NCBI GenBank assembly: GCA_002337385.1 | Contig: DDFY01000035.1 | Coordinates: forward strand, 8,933-45,200 | Reading direction: 5' to 3' | Length of the DNA: 36,268 nt | Source: Erythrobacter sp. UBA1916 | GTDB taxonomy: Bacteria > Pseudomonadota > Alphaproteobacteria > Sphingomonadales > Sphingomonadaceae | Part shown: positions 30,790 to 36,268 of the stretch, piece by piece | Position numbering within the stretch: the stretch's first letter is position 1 | How the letters are laid out: every line of letters begins with the position of its first letter | Notes under the pieces: model-generated | Seen by the model: only the letters and a program-made list of their open reading frames with translations | Told to the model about the DNA's origin: nothing | Databases searched by the model: none | Program-made: the position numbers and the translations under genes

Positions 30790-31536
30790 TCAGCCAGCCG
30801 GAACGAGATTTACAGCCGAGTACTTGCCTCGTCGATCGACCTCGAGGTCGAATTCGAATCGGTCACCCTCGTTGATGCCCTGCAGGCCCGAACGCTCCAC
30901 CGCGCTGATGTGCACGAAAGCGTCTTCCTTGCCGTCGTCGCGGGTGATGAAGCCGAAGCCCTTCATGGAGTTGAAGAACTTCACCGTGCCCACGGCCTTC
31001 TCGCCGGTAAGTTCACGCTGCGGGGCCTTGGCCTCGACCGCGATCACATCGCCAACGACCTGCAAATCGGCCGCCGACACCTTGCCGCCGCGATCCACCA
31101 GGTTGAAGGCAAGCTCCTGACCTTCGGCCAGACCTTCAAGCCCGGCCCGTTCGACCTGGCTGATGTGAACGAACACGTCTTCGCCGCCCTCATCACGCTG
31201 GATGAAGCCGAAGCCCTTCTGCGTATTGAAGAATTTGACCTTGCCGGTGCCGCTGCCAACCACCTGCGGAGGCATGCCGCCACCGCGCGGGGCACCACCG
31301 CCACCGCCGCTGAAGCCGCCGCCGCGCGAGCCCCGATCGTTGTCAAACCGGTTGCCGCCGCCGCCGAAGCGGTCTCCACCGCCGCCGCCGCCGAAACCAC
31401 CGCGACCGCCGCTGTCGCCACCGCGCCAGCCGCCGTCCGAAGGCGGACCACCTTCAAAGAAGGGATCGAAGCCTTCCTCGCCAATGTTGTCCCGCTTGTC
31501 GCGTCCCCGTCCGCGACGTCCTCTGTCGTAACCCAT
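30790..31536 (-). CDS. two-domain cold-shock protein with RGG-rich N-terminus
   Basis: A 248-residue nucleic acid-binding protein. Residues 1-90 are Gly/Arg-rich disordered sequence with RGG-type repeats (GRRGRGRDK; GGRGGFGGGG; DRGSRGGGFSG). Two cold-shock domains follow: CSD1 about 97-162 with KGFGFI and VFVHIS, and CSD2 about 182-246 with KGFGFI and AFVHIS, both carrying RNP1 and RNP2. Tandem-CSD proteins are typical of alphaproteobacteria; the RGG extension is longer than usual. Probably an RNA chaperone for cold or stationary phase. Start ATG 31534-31536 has a poor ribosome site (AGGG 14 bases away) behind a leader of about 100 bases. Confidence 0.9.
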   Translation of the reverse strand: MGYDRGRRGRGRDKRDNIGEEGFDPFFEGGPPSDGGWRGGDSGGRGGFGGGGGGDRFGGGGNRFDNDRGSRGGGFSGGGGGAPRGGGMPPQVVGSGTGKVKFFNTQKGFGFIQRDEGGEDVFVHISQVERAGLEGLAEGQELAFNLVDRGGKVSAADLQVVGDVIAVEAKAPQRELTGEKAVGTVKFFNSMKGFGFITRDDGKEDAFVHISAVERSGLQGINEGDRFEFDLEVDRRGKYSAVNLVPAG

Positions 31537-31603
31537 CTAAACCAAAAACCCTAAGTTTCCGTCCTGAAACCATGCCGTAGAATTCGGACGAAGACCCCCG
31601 GCC

Positions 31604-31631
31604 GGAAGCGGCGGCGTGCCCCGCCACTTCC
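31604..31631 (-). promoter_or_regulatory. 5'-leader hairpin of the cold-shock mRNA
   Basis: GGAAGCGGCGG (31604-31614) and CCGCCACTTCC (31621-31631) pair at ten of eleven positions, the other being a G-U pair in the minus-strand RNA, around a six-base loop. With the candidate -10 TTATAC just upstream, the stem would sit within a few bases of the mRNA 5' end, 68 bases before the start codon. Confidence 0.5.
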
Positions 31632-31640
31632 ATTTGCTGT

Positions 31641-31646
31641 GTATAA
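31641..31646 (-). promoter_or_regulatory. candidate -10 of the cold-shock gene
   Basis: TTATAC on the minus strand (31646 to 31641), predicting a transcript start near 31634 and a leader of about 98 bases. No clear -35 is found at the usual distance, so the call is weak. Confidence 0.3.
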
Positions 31647-31775
31647 CCTAGAAAAGCTCTCGACGCGAATGTTTTAAGATTGCGGCGAGGTTACGCCTCT
31701 TTGATCGTTGCATCGGCCGGTTCCACGCCGCCGCTAGAGGCGACTCGAAAACTTGGGTTTGCATAAAGAATCAAC

Positions 31776-31816
31776 GCAAAGAAAAGGCCTCGCAACACTG
31801 TTCATGCCAGGCCTTT
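31776..31816 (-). terminator. intrinsic terminator after the second glnK
   Basis: AAAGGCCT (31783-31790) and AGGCCTTT (31809-31816) pair across 18 bases; on the minus strand the stem runs into TTTTCTTTGC. It would end the nitrogen-sensing transcript. T-rich sequence on the other flank could make it bidirectional. Confidence 0.6.
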
Positions 31817-31832
31817 CTTGTCTGGCACCAGG

Positions 31833-31857
31833 GCTTGGGCGGCCTAATCGCCCAAGC
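31833..31857 (-). other. hairpin downstream of the second glnK
   Basis: GCTTGGGCG (31833-31841) and CGCCCAAGC (31849-31857) are a perfect 9-bp stem with loop GCCTAAT, lying between the glnK stop and the T-tailed terminator. No T-run of its own. Confidence 0.5.
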
Positions 31858-31899
31858 TGGGCGCCTCGCAAGTCGCACCAACGCGCCGATTCTTCATGA

Positions 31900-32238
31900 C
31901 TACAACGCGTGTTCGCCCGTCTCGCCGGTGCGAATACGGACGGCCTCGCCCAGATCGAGCACGAATATCTTGCCGTCACCAATCGTCTCGGTGTTGGCGG
32001 CAAGGCGGATCGTTTCAACGACCCGCGGGGCGAGGTCATCGGCAACCGCGATTTCCAGCCGCACCTTGGGCAGCATGTTCACCGAATATTCGGCGCCGCG
32101 GTAAATCTCTGTCTGCCCCTTCTGGCGGCCGTACCCCTTGACCTCGTTGGCGGTAAGGCCGGCGACGCCAATTCCGGCAAGCGCCTCGCGCACCGGTTCG
32201 AGTTTGTGCGGCTTGATCACCGCAATAACCATTTTCAT
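31900..32238 (-). CDS. glnK: PII nitrogen-regulatory protein (second copy, after amtB)
   Basis: A 112-residue PII signalling protein. The T-loop with uridylylation site Tyr51 (YRGAEYSVN), the B-loop near TGETG, and the opening MKMVIAVIKPHKLEPVREAL are canonical. PII trimers sense 2-oxoglutarate and ATP/ADP and bind AmtB or NtrB/GlnE. AGGA lies 13 bases and GAGG 4 bases before ATG 32238; the frame upstream to 32298 is in a structured leader and is discarded. A strong terminator separates it from amtB, so it depends on readthrough or its own promoter. GlnB is the alternative name. Confidence 0.93.
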   Translation of the reverse strand: MKMVIAVIKPHKLEPVREALAGIGVAGLTANEVKGYGRQKGQTEIYRGAEYSVNMLPKVRLEIAVADDLAPRVVETIRLAANTETIGDGKIFVLDLGEAVRIRTGETGEHAL

Positions 32239-32316
32239 CGCCTCGTTCCTCCGCTTGGCCAGACCTCGGCAGGTTGCCGAGCCACAGGCCTTCCCCATGT
32301 CGCACGGACGCGAGGC

Positions 32317-32350
32317 AAAAAAAAGGGGCCGGAGCGCTTGGCTCCGGCCC
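32317..32350 (-). terminator. strong intrinsic terminator after amtB
   Basis: GGGCCGGAGC (32326-32335) and GCTCCGGCCC (32341-32350) form a perfect 10-bp stem with a five-base loop; on the minus strand it is followed by eight T (complement of A 32317-32324). It lies 90 bases after the amtB stop and 79 before the second glnK. Confidence 0.9.
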
Positions 32351-32439
32351 TTTCAAAGGTGTTCGTTCGCAGGAGGAACGTCGGTAGGCGGGACCAGGGG
32401 GAGAGGAGGAAGACCTGGCCCCGCCAAACTTGTGTTGGA

Positions 32440-33768
32440 TCAGGCCTGGTTGGCGAGACCCGGGTAGGCTTCCACGCCAACCTCAGCGAGGTCGAGGCCC
32501 GCAAGCTCGATCTCTTCCGAAGGACGCAGGCCCACGGTAGCTTTCAGAATGAACCACAGGATACCGGAAGCAACCGACACCCAGACCATGGTCAGCAGCA
32601 CGCCGACAAGCTGGCCAACGAAGGTCGCATCGCCAGTCCAGGCGACCACGAGGGTGCCGAAGATACCGGCGCACAGGTGAACCGGGATGGCGCCGACAAC
32701 GTCGTCGATCTTGAGCTTGTCGAGGATCGGAACCACGATCACCGGCAGGATGCCGCCAATGCCGCCGATCAGGACCGACTGGCCAACGGTCGGAGCCAGC
32801 GGCTCGGCCGTGATGGCGACCAGACCGGCCAGAGCGCCGTTCAGAGCCATGGTCACGTCAGCCTTGCCGTAGCGCAGCTGGGTAGCGATGATCGCGACCA
32901 CGACACCGCCGCAAGCAGCCATGTTGGTGTTGACGAAGATCTTCGAGACGTCCGACACGTCACCCACGGTGCCCATCGCAAGCTGCGAGGCGCCGTTGAA
33001 GCCGAACCAGCCGAGCCACAGGATGAAGGTACCCAGGGTAGCGAGCGGAATGTTCGAACCCGGGAACACATTGACCTTGCCGTCGGCGGTGAAGCGACCG
33101 AGACGCGGGCCGAGGATCAGCGCACCGATCAGAGCAGCCCAGCCACCCGTCGAGTGGACGAGGGTCGAACCGGCGAAGTCGGAGAAGCCCCAGACGCTGT
33201 CGAGGTAGCCGCCACCCCATTCCCAGCTCACCACGACCGGATAGATCACGGCGGTAAGCACGGTCACGAAGATGAAGAACGGAACGATCTTGATGCGCTC
33301 AGCCAGGGTGCCCGAAACGATCGAGGCCGTGGTGGCGCAGAAGACCATCTGGAAGAACCAGTCCGAAGCGACCGAGTAACCGGTGTCGAGATCGGCATCG
33401 CCGACGCCCTGCATCGAATACACAGTGCCGTTAATGCCGAACAGGCCGAGCGAACCCTCGGCGAAGCCCGGATAGGCAATGTTGTAGCCGATGACCCAGA
33501 ACATCAAACCGGCGATTGCATAGAGGCCGATGTTCTTCAGGCACTGCGTCGAGACGTTCTTGGTGCGGACCAGACCAGCCTCGAGCATGGCAAAGCCAGC
33601 GGCCATCCACATCACGAGGAAGCCGCCGATCAGGAACAGCAAGGTGTTGAGAATATAGGCGGTGCCGCCGCCGACTGCGTCAGCCGCAGCCTCCTGGGCG
33701 AACGCCGGCGTGGCGAAGGCGAAGCTTGCCGCAGCAACAGCGCCCAGTTTCAAAAGAGTGTTCTTCAT
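32440..33768 (-). CDS. amtB: ammonium transporter Amt
   Basis: A 442-residue Amt/Rh-family ammonium channel with a cleavable signal peptide (ending ATPAFAQ, about residue 25) and eleven predicted membrane helices. The twin-His pore pair is His205 (STLVHSTGG) and His364 (IPVHLCAG); the family signature DFAGSTLVHSTGGWAALIGA is present. The trimer conducts ammonium across the inner membrane and is shut by GlnK. ATG 33768 follows GAGGGGG at about 10 bases; it starts 14 bases after the upstream glnK stop. The longer frame from 33786 overlaps that stop and is rejected. Confidence 0.97.
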   Translation of the reverse strand: MKNTLLKLGAVAAASFAFATPAFAQEAAADAVGGGTAYILNTLLFLIGGFLVMWMAAGFAMLEAGLVRTKNVSTQCLKNIGLYAIAGLMFWVIGYNIAYPGFAEGSLGLFGINGTVYSMQGVGDADLDTGYSVASDWFFQMVFCATTASIVSGTLAERIKIVPFFIFVTVLTAVIYPVVVSWEWGGGYLDSVWGFSDFAGSTLVHSTGGWAALIGALILGPRLGRFTADGKVNVFPGSNIPLATLGTFILWLGWFGFNGASQLAMGTVGDVSDVSKIFVNTNMAACGGVVVAIIATQLRYGKADVTMALNGALAGLVAITAEPLAPTVGQSVLIGGIGGILPVIVVPILDKLKIDDVVGAIPVHLCAGIFGTLVVAWTGDATFVGQLVGVLLTMVWVSVASGILWFILKATVGLRPSEEIELAGLDLAEVGVEAYPGLANQA

Positions 33769-33782
33769 GGAATGCGTCCCCC

Positions 33783-34121
33783 TCAAAGCGCGGTTTCGTC
33801 GGTTTCGCCGGTGCGAATCCGCGTGGCCGATGCGAGATCGAGCACGAAAATCTTGCCGTCCCCGATGCTTTCCGTGCTGGCGGTTTGCTGAATGGTCTCA
33901 ACGACCTTCGGCATAAGCTCGGTGCTCACCGCGATTTCCAGCTTCACCTTGGGAAGCATGTTCACCGAATACTCGGCTCCGCGGTAGATTTCGGTCTGCC
34001 CCTTTTGTCGACCGAACCCCTTAACTTCCGAGACAGTCATCCCGGCCACGCCCAGCCCGGCCAGTGCTTCACGCACCTCATCGAGCTTGAACGGTTTGAT
34101 TATGGCGATGATGAATTTCAT
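33783..34121 (-). CDS. glnK: PII nitrogen-regulatory protein (first copy, before amtB)
   Basis: A 112-residue PII protein forming the first gene of the glnK-amtB operon. Tyr51 in the T-loop (YRGAEYSVN) and the sequence TGETDETAL at the end are intact; it differs from the second copy at many positions (for example MKFIIAIIKPFKL against MKMVIAVIKPHKL). A near-perfect sigma-54 promoter lies 52 bases upstream, as expected for a gene made under nitrogen limitation by NtrC. AGGGG lies 7 bases before the ATG; the frame upstream to 34166 is leader. Confidence 0.95.
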   Translation of the reverse strand: MKFIIAIIKPFKLDEVREALAGLGVAGMTVSEVKGFGRQKGQTEIYRGAEYSVNMLPKVKLEIAVSTELMPKVVETIQQTASTESIGDGKIFVLDLASATRIRTGETDETAL

Positions 34122-34172
34122 CACAGACCCCTGTTGCCTAGCCGGGCACGCCCCCGGCCACGGCAATGCCTC

Positions 34173-34187
34173 GCAAGCAACGTGCCA
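34173..34187 (-). promoter_or_regulatory. sigma-54 promoter of glnK-amtB
   Basis: Minus strand TGGCACG (34187-34181), four bases, TTGC (34176-34173): the full -24/-12 consensus with GG and GC exactly ten bases apart. Transcription would start near 34162, 41 bases before the glnK ATG. Confidence 0.85.
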
Positions 34188-34254
34188 GTTTCAATAAGCT
34201 CAGGATTCAGGGAACGTTTGGCCCGGCTGCCCATCCAAAAGGCACTTGGCCTGC

Positions 34255-34977
34255 CTATTCGGTAGGCGCGTTGCCTAAATTTTGTGCATCGAGCACGAGC
34301 CGCGCGCGGATCGGCAGATGGTCTGACGCTTCGCGCGCCAGAACAGAGCGGAACACCTCGAGATCGGTGCAGCGCCAGTGCGGGCTGACAATCATCCGGT
34401 CGAGCGACAACAAGGGCCCGCGCGCCGGAAAGCTTCGGCCGGGGGTGAGCACCGACCAGTAGTCATGCAGTCCGCGCAGGCGATCCGGGCGCGCCAGCCA
34501 GGCGTTGAGATCGCCCAGCATGAGCGAGGGCTGCCCGCTCGCCCGGCCCGCTGCACACAGCTGCGCCAACTGCGCTTTCCGCCGCAGGCCCGAAAGATCG
34601 AGGTGCATGCTGGTGACGTTGAAGGGCTGGCCATCCACCCGCAAGCTCGCGGTGAGGGCGCCGCGCGGTTCGAGCCGTGGAAGGTGCACCGCATCAACCG
34701 CATCGATCGTCAGCCCATCGCGCACCAGCAGCATATTGCCATGCCAGCCAAGGCTGGCCGGTTTCATCGGCACCGAGGCCAGTTGCCAGCCCAGATGCTC
34801 AAGCCGCGCCCGTTCGAACACGCTGGCACGCTGGCCAAGCCGCAAGTCGACCTCCTGCAGGCCGACCACGTCTGCCCCCAGCTCGTCGATCACCGCGAGG
34901 ATGCGTTCGGGATCGCGCCGCCGATCGGCACCGATCGCCTTGTGAACATTGTAGCTGGCGAAGGTAAGCTCGGTCAT
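34255..34977 (-). CDS. endonuclease/exonuclease/phosphatase-family protein
   Basis: A 240-residue enzyme of the EEP fold (DNase I, inositol phosphatase, exonuclease III). The catalytic set is visible: Asn10 (SYNVHKA), Glu42 (GLQEVDL), His125 (TSMHLDLSG), Asp156-x-Asn158 (LGDLNAW) and Asp219-His220 (ASDHLP). The substrate cannot be told. ATG 34977 overlaps the PPOX stop by four bases; the long frame upstream to 35238 lies antiparallel-free but inside that gene and is rejected. The gene end is 68 bases from the glnK sigma-54 promoter and includes a possible NtrC site. Confidence 0.9.
   Translation of the reverse strand: MTELTFASYNVHKAIGADRRRDPERILAVIDELGADVVGLQEVDLRLGQRASVFERARLEHLGWQLASVPMKPASLGWHGNMLLVRDGLTIDAVDAVHLPRLEPRGALTASLRVDGQPFNVTSMHLDLSGLRRKAQLAQLCAAGRASGQPSLMLGDLNAWLARPDRLRGLHDYWSVLTPGRSFPARGPLLSLDRMIVSPHWRCTDLEVFRSVLAREASDHLPIRARLVLDAQNLGNAPTE
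34272..34288 (-). promoter_or_regulatory. weak NtrC-like site
   Basis: Minus strand TGCACAAAATTTAGGCA, a 17-base imperfect dyad matching the ends (TGCAC...GCA) but not all inner positions of the NtrC consensus, about 85 bases upstream of the sigma-54 -24 element. Confidence 0.25.
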
Positions 34978-35546
34978 TCGCCGGCGATAAACCGATCGGT
35001 TGCGCGCGTCGGCAGGCCATCGATGCTGGTGCGTGCGCGCATGAACTTGCCCTTCCATTCGATGGGATCGGCCTGCGCGTGGTATTTTACCAGCGTGTCG
35101 CGCTCCTGCTCCAGCTGCATCAACGGAACGCCATAGCCGCAGCTGGTCTGCACGCTTTCGACCGAGATATCGAAGATCTGGCGCGTGCCGGGGAGCATGG
35201 TGAAGTGCTCGGCCAGCGCGTCCCAGCCACTTTCCCACGGCAGCACCGGATTGCCGCGCCCGTAGATGCGCAGGATCTGCGCAGGCTGCTGGAAGTTGCA
35301 GAACATGATCGTGATGCGCCCGCCCTGCCCGTTGTCATCGGCAAGCAGATGGGCATTGGTCTCGTTGCCCGAGCCGCCGAGATCGAGATAGGCCACCCGC
35401 TGCGGGCCGAGCACGCGAAACGCGTCATAGCCCTTGGGCGAGAGGTTGATCCGCGCGTCAGCCGCTGCGGTGGCCACGAAGAACACCGGCTGCTGCGCGA
35501 TCATCGCGATGTGCTTCTCGTCGAGCGCGTCGAAAAACTGGGCCAT
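34974..35546 (-). CDS. pyridoxamine 5'-phosphate oxidase-family flavoprotein
   Basis: A 190-residue split-barrel protein of the PPOX family (FMN- or F420-type). Segments AQQPVFFVATAAADARINLS, GGSGNETNAHLLADDNGQGG, ITIMFCNFQQPAQILRIYGR and VESVQTSCGYGVPLM are those of the proteins annotated as PPOX-family in sphingomonads. It is not PdxH, which has a different C-terminal. The reaction is unknown. ATG 35546 is chosen since the frame upstream has no recognisable sequence. The downstream EEP gene overlaps by four bases, so they act from one transcript. Confidence 0.85.
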   Translation of the reverse strand: MAQFFDALDEKHIAMIAQQPVFFVATAAADARINLSPKGYDAFRVLGPQRVAYLDLGGSGNETNAHLLADDNGQGGRITIMFCNFQQPAQILRIYGRGNPVLPWESGWDALAEHFTMLPGTRQIFDISVESVQTSCGYGVPLMQLEQERDTLVKYHAQADPIEWKGKFMRARTSIDGLPTRATDRFIAGE

Positions 35547-35774
35547 GGACGAGCTATAGCCGCTGTCTGCGGGCTTTCCTACAGGCCGCGCCGTGCGGCA
35601 TGACAGGCAGGCTCTTTGACACGTCCGGACCGTTCCGCCTCGCGCCCTTGGTGTGAGCCGCAAGTGGCGAAGCAATCTGCCCGGGTGTCAACTTTGCGGA
35701 TTTTCGTAACACCCTGAATACGAAATAAAATTTCCTGGAATACGCGTTGTCAGGCTGTCATGTTCGTCAGCTTC

Positions 35775-36268
35775 TCACCGCTCCTTGGTGGCGGAGAAGG
35801 TGAGATCAGGGTTTTTCTCCTGCTGATAGCCGACGTCCCAGCTCGACTTGGCGAGGAACACGAGATCACCGTCGCGGTCGTGCCCGATGTTGCCCTGATT
35901 GAACTTTTCGAAAGTATCCTTCGCCGCATCGCTGCCCTTGATCCAGCGCGCGGTGGCAAAGGGTGAGGCTTCAAGTGCCGCCTCGACCTTGTATTCGGCC
36001 GATAGCCGCGAGACCAGCACGTCAAGCTGCAGCTGGCCGACCACGCCGACGATGCTCGACCCGCCGATCACCGGGTAAAACACCTGAATCACGCCCTCTT
36101 CGGACAGATCGTCGAGCGCCTTGCGCAACTGCTTGGTCTTGGTCGGGTCCTTGAGCTGGACCCGGCGCAGGATTTCGGGCGCGAAGTTGGGCAGGCCGGT
36201 GAAGCGGATCTTGTTGCTCTCGCTCAGCGTGTCGCCCACGCGCAGGGTGCCGTGGTTGGGAATGCCGA
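35775..36268 (-). CDS. prfC: peptide chain release factor 3, C-terminal part (5' end outside window)
   Basis: The frame runs from the window edge to TGA 35775-35777, giving about 164 codons of the C-terminal part of RF3, a GTPase that removes RF1/RF2 from ribosomes after termination. Diagnostic stretches are GIPNHGTLRVGDTLSE, FTGLPNFAPEILRRVQLKDP and LRKALDDLSEEGVIQVF, with the domain III block GVVGQLQLDVLVSRLSAEYK. The GTP-binding domain lies outside the window. Confidence 0.93.
   Translation of the reverse strand, partial: GIPNHGTLRVGDTLSESNKIRFTGLPNFAPEILRRVQLKDPTKTKQLRKALDDLSEEGVIQVFYPVIGGSSIVGVVGQLQLDVLVSRLSAEYKVEAALEASPFATARWIKGSDAAKDTFEKFNQGNIGHDRDGDLVFLAKSSWDVGYQQEKNPDLTFSATKER

Larger units (their letters stand above)
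31537..31899. other. 363-base gene-free region
   Basis: Holds, right to left on the minus strand, the downstream hairpins of glnK (31833-31857 and 31776-31816) and, nearer the cold-shock gene, its probable promoter and 5' leader with the hairpin at 31604-31631. Open frames crossing this stretch have no recognisable protein. The part 31650-31775 contains AT-rich sequence in which I see no further feature. Confidence 0.6.

Noticed and set aside
31909..33891. 660-codon plus-strand open frame across the amtB-glnK region
   Set aside because: It is the antisense shadow of amtB and both PII genes, in which every hallmark residue is conserved on the minus strand.

Overview
The window is chromosomal DNA from an alphaproteobacterium, most likely a sphingomonad of the Erythrobacter/Altererythrobacter type. 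The evidence is high GC coding, a serine palmitoyltransferase gene (sphingolipid instead of LPS lipid A) beside its acyl carrier protein, a DivK-like regulator, DUF3572, and a complete Rhodobacter-type gene transfer agent (GTA) structural cluster. No rRNA, tRNA, CRISPR array, IS element or integrase was seen.

Layout. 1-7224: housekeeping genes, mostly on the minus strand: a cut-off HNH nuclease, DUF4112, a lipoprotein solute-binding protein, PilZ, DksA, a Sel1-type protein, then a coupled operon read leftwards DUF3572 > HAD > RidA > GDPD > COG3146 acyltransferase. 7294-10399: divK, acp-spt (sphingolipid base synthesis), osmC behind a hairpin that buries its start site, and a YqaA-type membrane protein. 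10471-24881: promoter, terminator and then the GTA operon in canonical order: TerS, TerL, portal, DUF6127, protease, capsid, head-tail proteins, tail tube, chaperones, tape measure, DUF2460 protein, hub, NlpC/P60 peptidase, megatron-like protein, DUF2793. One low-GC membrane-protein gene is inserted backwards between terminase and portal. 24878-36268: minus-strand housekeeping genes: MFS and queC, a secreted small protein, hslO, argD-argF, a two-domain cold-shock protein, a nitrogen-sensing block (glnK-amtB-terminator-glnK) with a textbook sigma-54 promoter, an exonuclease/phosphatase-family enzyme with a PPOX protein, and the 3' end of prfC.

How it works together. The GTA block has every structural class needed for a small siphovirus-like particle but no integrase, repressor, replication or lysis gene, so it is a domesticated particle-maker whose regulators lie elsewhere. 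Its upstream region (TTGACA promoter, strong terminator about 60 nt later, structural genes beyond) looks like a lambdoid late promoter controlled by antitermination. The capsid gene is bracketed by hairpins. The DUF2460 protein carries an extra region of about 560 residues with TIM-barrel-like sequence, while the gp15 homologue is about half the Rhodobacter length, suggesting rearrangement of the tail-tip domains. Other second-look items are the osmC hairpin with a five-codon leader ORF, a CtrA-like palindrome upstream of the Sel1 gene, and a 5'-terminal hairpin on the cold-shock mRNA.

Calls rest on reading motifs by eye; no alignment or database search was run.
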